Below are positions 9,308 through 19,065 of a stretch of 64,000 nucleotides of DNA, in pieces. The DNA is taken from NCBI RefSeq assembly GCF_019402645.1, contig NZ_VKKS01000001.1:619450-683449 (forward strand). Direction: 5' to 3'. Numbering within the stretch: position 1 is the first letter of the stretch; every line of letters begins with the position of its first letter. Position numbers and translations under genes: made by a program. The notes under the pieces were generated by a model, which saw only the letters and a program-made list of their open reading frames with translations, was not told the origin of the DNA and searched no databases. Origin of the DNA: Morganella morganii. GTDB taxonomy: Bacteria; Pseudomonadota; Gammaproteobacteria; Enterobacterales; Enterobacteriaceae.

Positions 9308-11041
9308 ATGATAAAAACAGAACTCCGCCGCCGTGATGCGGCGGATTACACCACACTGCTTGCTCCCGATCGCCCTGAACTGTTATGCCGTCTGTATGCC
9401 GCCAGAGGGATTACCTCTGCGGAACAACTGGAGCGCGGTGCACGCGGGCTGCTTAATTACGGTCAGCTCAATGGTATTGACCAGGCGGTTGCTCTGCTGA
9501 AAGAGGCACTGTATCAGAATCAGCGGATTGTGATTGTCGGCGATTTTGATGCTGATGGTGCGACCAGCACCGCACTTTCTGTCCGCGCACTGCGCAGGAT
9601 GGGATTCCGGCAGGTGGATTTCCTCGTCCCCAACCGTTTTGAGGACGGCTACGGACTCAGCGCACAGGTGACAGAGCAGGCCCGCCGTAAAGGTGCGGAA
9701 CTGATTATGACGGTGGATAACGGCATTTCCTCTCATGACGGCGTGGCCGCCGCTCATGCTGCCGGGATCCGTGTGATTGTGACTGATCACCACCTGCCGG
9801 GGGAAATCCTGCCGCCTGCGGAAGCGATAATTAACCCGAATCTGGCAGATTGCGGATTTCTCTCCAAATCCCTGGCCGGCGTCGGTGTGACCTTTTATCT
9901 GATGTCTGCCTTGCGGGCATCACTGCGGGCGGATGACTGGTTTGCACAACAGAATATTGCTGAGCCGAATCTGGCGGAACTGCTGGATCTGGTGGCTCTG
10001 GGCACGGTGGCGGACGTGGTGCCGCTCGATCAGAATAACCGGATTCTGGTGCATCAGGGACTGAACCGCATCCGTGCGGGACGCTGCTGTGCAGGGATCA
10101 CCGCACTGCTGGAAATCTCCAAACGGCAGGTGTCCGCACTGGTCGCGAGTGATTTGGGTTTTGCCCTCGGGCCGCGTCTGAATGCAGCAGGCAGGCTGGA
10201 TGATATGTCAGTCGGTGTCGAACTGTTGCTGACGGATGATATGGCGAAAGCACGCATGCTGGCGCATGAACTTGATGGCCTGAATCAGACCCGGCGCGAA
10301 ATAGAGCAGGGGATGCAGCAGGAAGCGCTGACGCTGTTTAGTAAAATTGAACACAGCACCACTGAAATGCCGTCAGGTATCGCCCTGTATCACCCGGAAT
10401 GGCATCAGGGCGTGGTCGGTATTCTCGCTTCACGCATCAAAGAACGTTATCACCGTCCGGTGATTGCTTTCGCACCTTGTGGTGATGGTCTGCTGAAAGG
10501 CTCCGGGCGTTCAGTGAACGGCCTGCATCTGCGGGACGTGCTCGAGCGGCTCGATACCCTCAATCCGGGGATGATGGCTGCATTCGGCGGGCATGCGATG
10601 GCCGCCGGGCTTTCTTTGCCGGAATCTTATTTTCCTGATTTTCAGCACAAATTTGCCACGCTGGTGGATGATATGATAGATCCGGGTCTGCTGCACGGGG
10701 TTATCTGGAGTGACGGCGTGCTGTCACCGCAGGATATGACACTGGAAACCGCCGGACTTCTGCGCGAAGGCGGGCCGTGGGGGCAGGGGTTCCCGGAACC
10801 GCTGTTTGACGGCACATTCCGGCTGCTGCAACAGCGTATCGTCGGTGAAAAACACCTGAAAGTGATGATTGAGCCGGAAGGCGGCGGTCCGCTGCTTGAT
10901 GGTATTGTTTTTAATGCTGATGTGAATTACTGGCCGGACAACAGTGTGCAGCGGGTTCGTCTCGCCTATAAACTGGATGTCAATGAGTTCCGCGGGCAGC
11001 GCAGTGTACAGTTACTGATAGAACATATCTGGCCGGATTAA
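9308..11041 (+). CDS. recJ: single-stranded-DNA-specific exonuclease RecJ
   Basis: RecJ is a 5'-3' ssDNA exonuclease of the RecFOR pathway and of mismatch and base excision repair. The 577 residues equal the E. coli length. DHH-family motifs are intact: DFDADGATS at 79-87, TVDNG, DHH at 160-162, and the DHHA1 motif GGHAMAAG near the middle. It begins 22 bases after dsbC. Confidence 0.97.
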   Translation: MIKTELRRRDAADYTTLLAPDRPELLCRLYAARGITSAEQLERGARGLLNYGQLNGIDQAVALLKEALYQNQRIVIVGDFDADGATSTALSVRALRRMGFRQVDFLVPNRFEDGYGLSAQVTEQARRKGAELIMTVDNGISSHDGVAAAHAAGIRVIVTDHHLPGEILPPAEAIINPNLADCGFLSKSLAGVGVTFYLMSALRASLRADDWFAQQNIAEPNLAELLDLVALGTVADVVPLDQNNRILVHQGLNRIRAGRCCAGITALLEISKRQVSALVASDLGFALGPRLNAAGRLDDMSVGVELLLTDDMAKARMLAHELDGLNQTRREIEQGMQQEALTLFSKIEHSTTEMPSGIALYHPEWHQGVVGILASRIKERYHRPVIAFAPCGDGLLKGSGRSVNGLHLRDVLERLDTLNPGMMAAFGGHAMAAGLSLPESYFPDFQHKFATLVDDMIDPGLLHGVIWSDGVLSPQDMTLETAGLLREGGPWGQGFPEPLFDGTFRLLQQRIVGEKHLKVMIEPEGGGPLLDGIVFNADVNYWPDNSVQRVRLAYKLDVNEFRGQRSVQLLIEHIWPD

Positions 11042-11145
11042 TTTTAGTCCGAAAGGGGTTTGCAGTGCTGTCATGATGAGCGGATTTTCGTTACAATATG
11101 CAGTTCTAACATTATTACCTGACAATCAACAAAAGATAAAAAGAC

Positions 11146-12244
11146 ATGTTTGAAATTAACCCGGTAAAAAATCAGATCCAGGATTTGACTGAACGTACTT
11201 CGGTGCTTCGGGGGTATCTTTGACTACGATGCCAAGAAAGAGCGCTTAGAAGAAGTCAACGCCGAGCTGGAACAGCCTGATGTCTGGAATGAACCTGAAC
11301 GTGCCCAGGCACTCGGTAAGGAACGCGCCTCTCTGGAAGCCATCGTGGAAACTATCGATGACCTTGAGCAGGGGCTTGAGGATGTCAGTGGTCTGCTGGA
11401 GCTCGCTGTGGAAGCGGATGACGAAGAGACCTTTAACGAAGCCGTTGAAGAGCTGAAAGGGCTGGAGGATAAACTCGGCCAGCTGGAATTCCGCCGGATG
11501 TTCTCCGGAGAATATGACAGTGCTGACTGTTACCTCGATCTCCAGGCCGGTTCCGGCGGTACAGAAGCTCAGGACTGGGCAAGCATGCTGCTGCGTATGT
11601 ATCTGCGCTGGGCAGAAAGCCGCGGTTTTAAAACAGAAATTATTGAAGAATCTGACGGCGACGTGGCCGGTCTGAAATCGGCAACGGTTAAGATCATGGG
11701 TGAATATGCCTACGGCTGGCTGCGCACGGAAACCGGCGTTCACCGCCTGGTGCGCAAGAGCCCGTTTGACTCCGGCGGCCGCCGCCATACTTCGTTCAGC
11801 TCCGCGTTTATCTATCCGGAAGTGGACGATAACATTGATATCGAAATCAATCCGGCGGATATCCGTATTGACGTTTACCGCGCCTCCGGTGCCGGTGGTC
11901 AGCACGTCAACAAAACTGAATCTGCGGTGCGTATCACCCATATTCCGACCGGGCTTGTCACACAATGCCAGAACGACCGCTCGCAGCATAAGAATAAAGA
12001 CCAGGCTTTCAGACAGATGAAAGCAAAACTTTATGAATATGAAATGCAGAAGAAAAACGCCGATAAACAAGAAATGGAAGATAATAAATCCGACATCGGC
12101 TGGGGCAGTCAGATCCGTTCTTATGTGCTTGATGATTCCCGGATTAAAGATCTCCGTACCGGTGTGGAAACCCGCAATACTCAGGCAGTATTAGACGGTG
12201 ATCTTGATAAATTTATTGAGGCCAGCTTAAAAGCGGGTTTATAA
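11146..12244 (+). CDS. prfB: peptide chain release factor 2, made by programmed +1 frameshift
   Basis: Translation starts at ATG 11146 and reaches CTT TGA C after 25 codons; a +1 shift over the T at 11221 continues in the frame starting GAC at 11222, giving 365 residues. RF2 reads UAA and UGA and triggers hydrolysis; low RF2 favours the shift, so expression is autoregulated. The recognition loop SPF and the GGQ motif (250-252) are present, and residue 246 is Ala. The internal Shine-Dalgarno-like stretch before the shift site reads CGGGGG. lysS follows nine bases downstream. Confidence 0.96.
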
Positions 12245-12253
12245 GGATTAAAA

Positions 12254-13771
12254 ATGTCACAAGACCAACACAGTGCTGAGCAGGCACCTGATTTAAATAA
12301 CGAATTAAAAACGCGCCGTGAAAAACTGGCACTGCTGCGTGAAAAAGAAGCCGTTGCATTCCCGAATGATTTCCGCCGTGATGCGGTATCCGGTGATTTG
12401 CATGAAAAATACGGCGAAAAAAGCGCAGAAGAGCTGGAAGCCCTGAATATCGAAGTCGCGATTGCCGGTCGTATGATGACCCGCCGTATCATGGGTAAAG
12501 CGTCTTTTGCCACCTTACAGGACACTGCGGGCCGTATTCAGATCTACGTTTCCCGTGATGATCTGGCTGAAGGCGTGTACAACGAATCCTTTAAAAAATG
12601 GGATCTTGGCGATATCCTCGCGGCACGTGGTAAGCTATTTAAAACCAAAACCGGTGAACTGACGGTTCACTGTACCGAGGTTCGTCTGCTGACCAAAGCA
12701 CTGCGTCCGTTACCGGATAAGTTCCACGGTCTGAACGATCAGGAAACCCGTTACCGCCAGCGTTATCTGGATCTGATTGCCAACGATGAATCCCGTCATA
12801 CCTTTGCGGTACGTTCACGTATTCTGGCTGAAATCCGTAAATTCATGGTCAGCAAAGGGTTTATGGAAGTGGAAACCCCGATGATGCAGGTCATCCCGGG
12901 CGGGGCAAGTGCGCGTCCGTTTGTCACCCATCACAATGCGCTGGATATCGATATGTATCTGCGTATTGCACCGGAACTGTATCTGAAACGTCTGGTGGTC
13001 GGTGGTTTTGAACGTGTGTTTGAAATCAACCGTAACTTCCGTAACGAAGGTGTTTCCCCGCGTCACAACCCGGAATTCACCATGATGGAACTTTATATGG
13101 CGTATGCCGACTATAAAGACCTGATTGCGCTGACCGAAGAACTGTTCCGCACCATCGCGCAGGATGTACTGGGCAACCCGGTCGTGAAATACGGTGATCA
13201 GGAATTCGATTTCGGTAAACCGTTTGCCAAACTCACCATGAAAGAAGCTATCTGCAAATACCGTCCGGAAACCAATATGGCAGATCTGGATGATATGGAT
13301 AAAGCGGTTGCTATCGCAAAATCCCTGAATATCAAAATTGAAAAGTCATGGGGTCTGGGTCGCGTACAGTGTGAAATCTTCGAGGAAGTGGCAGAAAGCC
13401 ATCTGATCCAGCCGACATTCATTATTGAATATCCGGCAGAAGTTTCTCCGCTGGCACGCCGTAATGACGACAATCCGTTTATTACTGACCGCTTTGAATT
13501 CTTTATCGGCGGCCGCGAAATCGGTAACGGCTTCTCCGAGCTGAACGATGCGGAAGACCAGGCTGAACGTTTTGCCGAGCAGGTTCGTCAGAAAGATGCC
13601 GGTGATGATGAAGCCATGTTCTATGACGAAGACTATGTTGTCGCGCTGGAACACGGTCTGCCGCCGACAGCGGGTCTGGGTATCGGGATCGACCGTATGG
13701 TTATGCTGTTTACTGACAGTCACACCATCCGCGACGTTATTCTGTTCCCAGCAATGCGTCCGGGAAAATAA
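12254..13771 (+). CDS. lysS: lysyl-tRNA synthetase, class II
   Basis: The 505-residue enzyme charges tRNA-Lys. An N-terminal OB-fold anticodon-binding domain (about residues 60-145) precedes the class II catalytic core, with motif 2 in [14 protein letters not shown] and motif 3 in [12 protein letters not shown]. It is translationally linked to prfB (nine-base gap), the conserved enterobacterial pair, and ends at a T-rich terminator. Confidence 0.98.
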   Translation: MSQDQHSAEQAPDLNNELKTRREKLALLREKEAVAFPNDFRRDAVSGDLHEKYGEKSAEELEALNIEVAIAGRMMTRRIMGKASFATLQDTAGRIQIYVSRDDLAEGVYNESFKKWDLGDILAARGKLFKTKTGELTVHCTEVRLLTKALRPLPDKFHGLNDQETRYRQRYLDLIANDESRHTFAVRSRILAEIRKFMVSKGFMEVETPMMQVIPGGASARPFVTHHNALDIDMYLRIAPELYLKRLVVGGFERVFEINRNFRNEGVSPRHNPEFTMMELYMAYADYKDLIALTEELFRTIAQDVLGNPVVKYGDQEFDFGKPFAKLTMKEAICKYRPETNMADLDDMDKAVAIAKSLNIKIEKSWGLGRVQCEIFEEVAESHLIQPTFIIEYPAEVSPLARRNDDNPFITDRFEFFIGGREIGNGFSELNDAEDQAERFAEQVRQKDAGDDEAMFYDEDYVVALEHGLPPTAGLGIGIDRMVMLFTDSHTIRDVILFPAMRPGK

Positions 13772-13793
13772 TCATTGCGGTAAATGAATACAG

Positions 13794-13821
13794 GCCTCAC
13801 GAATTTGTGGGGCTTTTTTTT
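13794..13821 (+). terminator. terminator after lysS
   Basis: A 7-base-pair stem (13794-13800 with 13807-13813, one T-G pair) is followed by eight T. It ends the prfB-lysS unit just before the tRNA promoter. Confidence 0.8.
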
Positions 13822-13831
13822 CACTATCCTC

Positions 13832-13859
13832 TTGATATACAAGATGACCAGCGTATAAT
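13832..13859 (+). promoter_or_regulatory. sigma-70 promoter of tRNA-Gly
   Basis: TTGATA at 13832-13837 and a perfect TATAAT at 13854-13859 are separated by 16 bases. The expected start is about 13866, nine bases before the mature tRNA. Confidence 0.75.
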
Positions 13860-13874
13860 CTCACTCAACCCGAA

Positions 13875-13948
13875 GCGGGCGTAGTTCAATGGCAGAACGA
13901 GAGCTTCCCAAGCTCTATACGAGGGTTCGATTCCCTTCGCCCGCTCCA
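13875..13948 (+). tRNA. glyU: tRNA-Gly (anticodon CCC)
   Basis: The 74-base cloverleaf starts GCGGGCG and ends CGCCCGCTCCA with encoded CCA. The anticodon CCC lies at 13907-13909 in the loop TTCCCAA, and the T arm GGGTTCGATTCCC is intact. The sequence is nearly that of E. coli glyU, which occupies the same neighbourhood. The accessory island starts immediately downstream, so the tRNA 3' end is the likely integration target. Confidence 0.97.
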
Positions 13949-14082
13949 TGACACTTCTTAAAGTTCAATAAGTTACTGAATCCTAAGGGATACGGCGTAA
14001 AGCCTTCCGATAGCTTTACTCACTGTAACCAACACTGTGACTAACTTTGTTGAAGTAGTGAGCAGACCTAAGGTCTCAGTAC

Positions 14083-14520
14083 ATGCTCAACTCAAGAACC
14101 TACCTTTATCAGCGTAACGGTGTCTTTTACATCCGTCTTAGGATGAAGACCACTGGTCGCCTGACAGCTTCGCTTCCTTCTCACAACCGTTATAAACTAG
14201 CGTCAGTATCACTACGGGCTAAGGACAGACGCACCGCTATGGCTCACTCTCGGCACATCAAGTCAGCACTTAAAGCAATCCACGCAGACAACCCTAACGC
14301 CTCTTATGAGGAGCTACGGGAGCACCTGAAGACCATTGTCGAGTGGGAACTTAGTGTCAGCCGTGATGACCTGAACGACCCTGAGTCCTATCAGCTTTAC
14401 GTTGACCAGTACGATGATATTAAGTCCAACCTTCGGGAAACTGTAGCGACTGAGCGTCTGACTGTAGACCAGCATCGCTATATCAATGACGTTATCGGCG
14501 TACTTAAAGCCTGCCTTCTG
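14083..14520 (+). pseudogene. tyrosine integrase N-terminal remnant
   Basis: The frame runs from ATG 14083 to 14685. About 145 residues read as the N-terminal arm and core-binding part of a phage/island integrase: YLYQRNGVFYIRLRMK, and SLRAKDRRTAMAHSRHIK as in DUF6538-type integrases. From about base 14510 the sequence switches to a PAAR gene in another frame, so the rest of this ORF is nonsense. No catalytic R-H-R-Y domain is present. It lies 134 bases after tRNA-Gly, the usual place for the integrase of a tRNA-targeted island. I infer that a deletion or recombination joined integrase and PAAR and that the enzyme is dead. Confidence 0.75.
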
Positions 14521-14780
14521 TCATTCTTATCGGGGACATTGGTACCGGCCATGACAACCATAAGCCCACTAAGGTCATATCCGGCTCCGGTACCGTCAGA
14601 GCGGATAACAAAAGCATTGCCCGGCAGGGCGATTCTCTTGAGCCTCATGGTAACCACAGCCGGAGTATTATCAGTGGTTCTGTGAGCGTTTTTGTTGACG
14701 GAAAGCCCGCAGCAAGAAATGGTGACAGAATTAACTGCGGTGGTGTATTAACCGGAAAATCAACCGTTAAGGTTGGTTAA
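14508..14780 (+). pseudogene. PAAR-domain protein remnant without its start codon
   Basis: In frame 3 the sequence reads PSVILIGDIGTGHDN, then ARQGDSLEPHG, DGKPAARNGD and a C-terminal GGVLTGKSTVKVG before TAA at 14778. This is a nearly whole PAAR spike-tip protein. An in-frame TAA lies at 14505-14507 and no ATG or GTG is available before the domain, so only a CTG at 14511 could start it. PAAR proteins cap the VgrG spike of type VI secretion. The loss of the start at the integrase junction suggests a broken gene. It is followed by copy A of the long direct repeat. Confidence 0.7.
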
Positions 14781-14825
14781 ACAGACTGCAGGAGCTGTAA
14801 TCACCGCCCCTGCTTTCACGAAAGT

Positions 14826-15141
14826 CCGGCTGATATGTGTTTATGTAAGCGCACAAACGGTCATTATTTCACTGTCAGCGACTGATGAGTCACCATAAGT
14901 GTCATACAGCCGTTCAGGCTTTTGATAATCAGCGGTTTTTTAACACAGACCTGAATTCATATCTTAATGTCATAATCTTACCGGCCGTAATGCGACATAA
15001 CCTAAACGGCACTTACACTACAATCTGAAATTGGCTTAAAAGACATCACCTTAGCGTCAGTGATTGTGACGTATACCCTAATGTCATATCACTATAACCA
15101 CACATTTATTATAATTAAACATTCACTCCGGCAATTTTTGC
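14826..15141 (+). repeat. long direct repeat, copy A (after the PAAR remnant)
   Basis: About 315 bases match 21997-22309 in the same orientation. The core 14920-15092 differs from its partner at only a few positions; the outer parts are more diverged. Both copies begin shortly after a PAAR gene stop. Inside it the hexamer TGTCAT recurs several times. No protein is encoded. Confidence 0.85.
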
Positions 15142-15672
15142 GACTCGCTGTTTTTTTACGACTCGATGTTTTAAAGGCAAAATAACCAAATCAGGTAACT
15201 CAGTGGAATATGCTGCTTTATCCTGTTTATGAAGGGTATCTAATTGTGAAAAATCAGGCTGTTTTTATCACCGGGCTTAATTTTTGTTTTTTATTATTAC
15301 ATTTCATCATGTTATGATGAAATTACATTTTGTTGCATATTTTATTTCTGTGATCATAAGAGGGATGGTATTTTTTAGCTTAGTTTACAATATCTTATCA
15401 CCATATGTTAAATTTCATGGTAATTATCGCTTTTTTTGATCTGACATATTTCACTGTCCCCGCCGGTTATTCTGGCGCTCCCCAGCCTGATATCCTGTTT
15501 TTGCAACGATTTTAACTTAAGCTATACATCCTGTGAGATACAGAACCGCCTCCGCCCTTTACAGACCCGTAAGTGAAATTTATGCTTTCCCCGTTCACAC
15601 CATGCGCACCGGCTGATGACAACATACTGTCAGATAACGCACTGTTATCATTTATCTTATAAGGAATTTACC
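15142..15672 (+). other. hcp upstream region, no gene seen
   Basis: This AT-rich stretch holds no credible ORF. The heptamer CGACTCG occurs twice close together around 15142-15165. The hcp promoter must lie here, but no convincing sigma-70 or sigma-54 box was picked out by eye. Confidence 0.5.
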
Positions 15673-16191
15673 ATGCCAACTCCGTGCTATATCTCGATCG
15701 AAGGGAAAACCCAGGGCAATATCACTGCCGGTGCGTTTACTGCCGAGTCCGTCGGTAACATCTATGTGCAGGGTCACGAGGATGAGATGCTGGTCCAGCA
15801 GTTCGATCATATCGTCACCGTGCCGACCGACCCGCAGTCCGGCCAGCCATCCGGCCAGCGTGCGCACCGTCCGTTTAAATTCACCGTGGCGCTGAACAAA
15901 GCCGTTCCGCTGCTGTACAACGCACTGGCCGCCGGTGAAATGCTGCCGAAAGTGCAGCTGAAATGGTACCGCACCTCCGTTGAGGGTAAGCAGGAGCACT
16001 TCTTCACCACCTCACTGGAAGATGCAACCATTGTAAATATCGACTGCAAAATGCCGCACTGCCAGGACCCGGCCAAATCGGATTACACCCAGCTTATTGA
16101 AGTCTCCCTGTCCTACCGTAAAATCGACTGGGAACACACCGTTGCAGGTACCTCAGGTGTCGACGACTGGCGTATGCCGATCGAAGCATAA
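15673..16191 (+). CDS. hcp: type VI secretion tube protein Hcp
   Basis: The 172-residue protein starts MPTPCYISIEGKTQGNI, the classic Hcp1 N-terminus, after AAGGAA seven bases upstream of ATG 15673. Hcp hexamers stack into the inner tube expelled by the contractile sheath. No sheath, baseplate or ClpV gene is in the window, so this copy belongs to an orphan hcp-vgrG module using core machinery encoded elsewhere. A terminator follows before vgrG. Confidence 0.95.
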   Translation: MPTPCYISIEGKTQGNITAGAFTAESVGNIYVQGHEDEMLVQQFDHIVTVPTDPQSGQPSGQRAHRPFKFTVALNKAVPLLYNALAAGEMLPKVQLKWYRTSVEGKQEHFFTTSLEDATIVNIDCKMPHCQDPAKSDYTQLIEVSLSYRKIDWEHTVAGTSGVDDWRMPIEA

Positions 16192-16197
16192 TTGATA

Positions 16198-16235
16198 CAG
16201 CCCGGCCTGATACAGTCCGGGCTGCCTTTATTTTT
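16198..16235 (+). terminator. terminator between hcp and vgrG
   Basis: CAGCCCGG (16198-16205) pairs with CCGGGCTG (16217-16224), followed by a T-rich tail. It would make Hcp more abundant than the downstream spike genes. Confidence 0.75.
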
Positions 16236-16285
16236 GCGGGCACACGAGTCACCACTGTCCGTAACAGTTACTGTCCGGGGGCGTT

Positions 16286-18280
16286 GTGATACCTTCCATT
16301 TCTGATCTGCTGCCGGGGCGTTCCGGGCTGGTCTTTACCTGCAAAATCGGGCGGCTGCCGGAACAGACCTTTCAGGTCACTGAATTTTCCCTCAGCGAGT
16401 CCCTCTCCTCACTGTTCTCACTGACTATCAGCGCCGTCAGCCTGCTGCCGTCAATCCCGTTTGGGGAGCATCTCGGCTCCGCTGCCTCACTGACGGTCAC
16501 CCGTGACGGCGTTAAAGTCCGCACCGTGCAGGGGCTGCTGGCCTCCGCCGGACAGGGCAACACTGACGGCAACAAAACCTGGTATCATTTCCTTATCCGC
16601 CCTGAAATGTGGATTATGACGCTGAATCAGGACAGCCGTATCTTTCAGAAACAGTCCGTGCCGGAAGTCCTGGCAACACTGCTGAATGAAGCCCGTGTTA
16701 AAAATGACCGGAAATTTTATCAGGATGAGCTGCATCAGAAGCGGGATTACATCACGCAGAAACGGGAATCCGCGTATGATTTCTGGTGCCGTCTGGCCTA
16801 TGAGGAAGGCATTAACTTCTGGTTCGAGGAAGGACCGAAACTCTTTTACAGCGACAACCATCTCGGCATGACCGCCGGTATTCATCTGACCTACAACCCG
16901 CAGGCGGATACGGATATCCGTGACAGCACCGCCTTTTCCTGGCGCTACGCCGAACAGCTGTGCAGCGACGTGATTATCCAGAAAGATTACAACCCTGACC
17001 GGCCGTCTTACCCGTTTCAGCATAACGTCACCGGTGAGGTACATAAACAGCACCCGGTGTTTGAGAGTTACGGCCGTTACCGCGATGATGAAACCGGTAA
17101 GCCGTTCACGCAGCTGCGTTATGAGCAGTCACAGAATCACCGCCAGACAGGCACGGCAGGCACCAACTGCTTTGCCCTGATGCCGGGCAAAATCTTCACC
17201 CTGAAAAACCACCCGTCAGAGGCGATGAACCGGTCGTGGCAGGTCATTACCGTGAATCACCACGGCGTTCAGCCGCTGGCTGACAACAGCGGCGGCGAGG
17301 GCACCACATTCAGTAACAGCGCGGAATTTATCCCCGGTGACCGCGAATGGCGGCCCCCGTACCGTTTCCGCCCGCAGGCCGACGGCTGCGAGCTGGCTAC
17401 CGTGACCGGGCCGCCGGGAGAAGAAATCTACACTAATGATCAGGGCGCGGTGAAAGTGTATTTTCACTGGGACCGCTACGGTAATCCCGACCACAGTGCC
17501 TCCTGCTGGGTGCGGGTTGCCCACGGCTGGAACGGCAGCGGTTACGGGTTTATGTCGGTGCCGCGTATCGGTCAGGAAGTGATTGTTTCCTATCTGAACG
17601 GCGACATTGATAAACCCGTTATTACCGGCTGCACCTATAACGGACGCAATAATCCGCCGCTGAACCTGCCGGAAGAGAAAACCCGCACCACGTTCCGTAC
17701 CCGGACCCATAAAGGAAACGGGTTTAATGAGTTGCGGTTTGAGGATTTGGCCGGGCAGGAAGAAATTTATATTCATGCCCAGAAAGACATGCATGTGCAT
17801 GCTGAGAATGATACCACCTGGCATATACAGCATGATTTAAAACGGCGGATTGATAACAACAGCCATACCGAACTGGCGGGGGATGAGCATGTCATCATTA
17901 ACGGCTCGCAGAAACACCGGACCGACGGGGATGTCTCGCTGCATATCCGCGGCGAACAGCACATCCGGGCAGATAAAAATCTGGTGACCGAAAGCGGGCA
18001 GCAGACCCATCACCTCAGTGACGGAAAAATCATTATTGAGGCCGGAACGGAAATCACCCTCAAAGTCGGCGGCAGCTTTATCCGCATCACACCGGGAGCC
18101 ATTTTCACCTCCGGTAACCTGAATGTCGGGGACAGCGGACCCGGTGACGGTATTCCGGTGAAACTGCTACCGCCGGACGGGGTTCCGCCTGCGGAGCCGC
18201 CGCATCCGGTGAAAAAATACTGTGCGGTGGCGGCACAGCATTCCGGCAGCGTAATAATAAAACCGGCGGAGGACGAATGA
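16286..18280 (+). CDS. vgrG: type VI secretion spike protein VgrG (TssI)
   Basis: The 664-residue protein begins with GTG 16286. The gp27-like base (about residues 10-370) is followed by the gp5-like OB fold with DQGAVKVYFHWDRYG and SCWVRVAHGW, then the beta-helical needle. The C-terminus is a short proline-rich tail ending KPAEDE, with no fused enzymatic domain, so cargo must load through the adaptor and PAAR. It overlaps the DUF4123 gene by the ATGA at 18277-18280. Confidence 0.95.
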   Translation: MIPSISDLLPGRSGLVFTCKIGRLPEQTFQVTEFSLSESLSSLFSLTISAVSLLPSIPFGEHLGSAASLTVTRDGVKVRTVQGLLASAGQGNTDGNKTWYHFLIRPEMWIMTLNQDSRIFQKQSVPEVLATLLNEARVKNDRKFYQDELHQKRDYITQKRESAYDFWCRLAYEEGINFWFEEGPKLFYSDNHLGMTAGIHLTYNPQADTDIRDSTAFSWRYAEQLCSDVIIQKDYNPDRPSYPFQHNVTGEVHKQHPVFESYGRYRDDETGKPFTQLRYEQSQNHRQTGTAGTNCFALMPGKIFTLKNHPSEAMNRSWQVITVNHHGVQPLADNSGGEGTTFSNSAEFIPGDREWRPPYRFRPQADGCELATVTGPPGEEIYTNDQGAVKVYFHWDRYGNPDHSASCWVRVAHGWNGSGYGFMSVPRIGQEVIVSYLNGDIDKPVITGCTYNGRNNPPLNLPEEKTRTTFRTRTHKGNGFNELRFEDLAGQEEIYIHAQKDMHVHAENDTTWHIQHDLKRRIDNNSHTELAGDEHVIINGSQKHRTDGDVSLHIRGEQHIRADKNLVTESGQQTHHLSDGKIIIEAGTEITLKVGGSFIRITPGAIFTSGNLNVGDSGPGDGIPVKLLPPDGVPPAEPPHPVKKYCAVAAQHSGSVIIKPAEDE

Positions 18281-19065
18281 CAGAGATAACCTGGCGGACA
18301 TGGCTGACATCAGACAGCCGTCATGATGTTTATTTTTTACTGAATAAGCTGGCACAGCCGGACCCGGTTGTGCAATTTTATGCCGCTGACTGGGTTCAGG
18401 AAGCGTATCCGCTCTATGCCGGAACACCATTGTCTCATCTGAAAGAACAGGGGCCATGGTTAATAAAGGCTAAACGGCAGAATTTCAGAAACCTGGCAAA
18501 AGCCCTGGATGCTGATCGGTTTAAAGATCCCAGCTGGGGATGGGCATATCACAGTACCGAATCCTTTGACGATCAGACAGCTCACTGGCAACGGCAGCAT
18601 ATTGTGTTATGTCAGAGAGAGGAAAGCGTGCTCCGCTTATTTGACAACAGAATTGCCGGTGCATTAATACCGGCGTTCACGCCTGCTGACTGGTCATATT
18701 TACTGATGCCGCTGAATGATTGCTTTATTTCCTGTCAGTCCGGGAACCGTTTTTTCGGGCGCCCCGCCGGGGCGGAAAAAAAAATTAACGAATCCCCGTA
18801 TAAGCTGGGTAAGCATATTTTACTGGCCTGGGAAAACTCTGCGCAGTTTCGTATTAATACCATCGATAATTTTTATATTCAGTTCTGGGAGCAGCATTCA
18901 GAGCTGGCTCAGACACTGGAAGATCCGGAGGGTAATCTTGTTGGGTTGATTAATCAATGCATGGATGATTACCAGGCTGATATCGGATATCTGACAAATG
19001 CTATGTTTATCCGTTATCTGGAACAAAATAATCTTATCGGAAACGGGCCGGAATATGCAATATAA
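18277..19065 (+). CDS. DUF4123-type T6SS effector chaperone/adaptor
   Basis: The 262-residue protein has the DUF4123 layout: an early aromatic patch around PLYAGTPLSHLKEQGPWL, then GWAYHSTESFDD, LRLFDNR and the LMPL stretch. Such proteins (Tap-1/TEC family) bind a specific effector and load it on the cognate VgrG without being secreted. It sits directly between vgrG, which it overlaps by 4 bases, and the lipase effector, which starts inside its last codons. Position and fold agree; the partner is inferred from adjacency. Confidence 0.85.
   Translation: MTEITWRTWLTSDSRHDVYFLLNKLAQPDPVVQFYAADWVQEAYPLYAGTPLSHLKEQGPWLIKAKRQNFRNLAKALDADRFKDPSWGWAYHSTESFDDQTAHWQRQHIVLCQREESVLRLFDNRIAGALIPAFTPADWSYLLMPLNDCFISCQSGNRFFGRPAGAEKKINESPYKLGKHILLAWENSAQFRINTIDNFYIQFWEQHSELAQTLEDPEGNLVGLINQCMDDYQADIGYLTNAMFIRYLEQNNLIGNGPEYAI

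Noticed and set aside
11246..12070. 274-codon minus-strand frame opposite prfB
   Set aside because: It is a mirror of the prfB coding region with F/R/H-rich composition and no recognisable domain.
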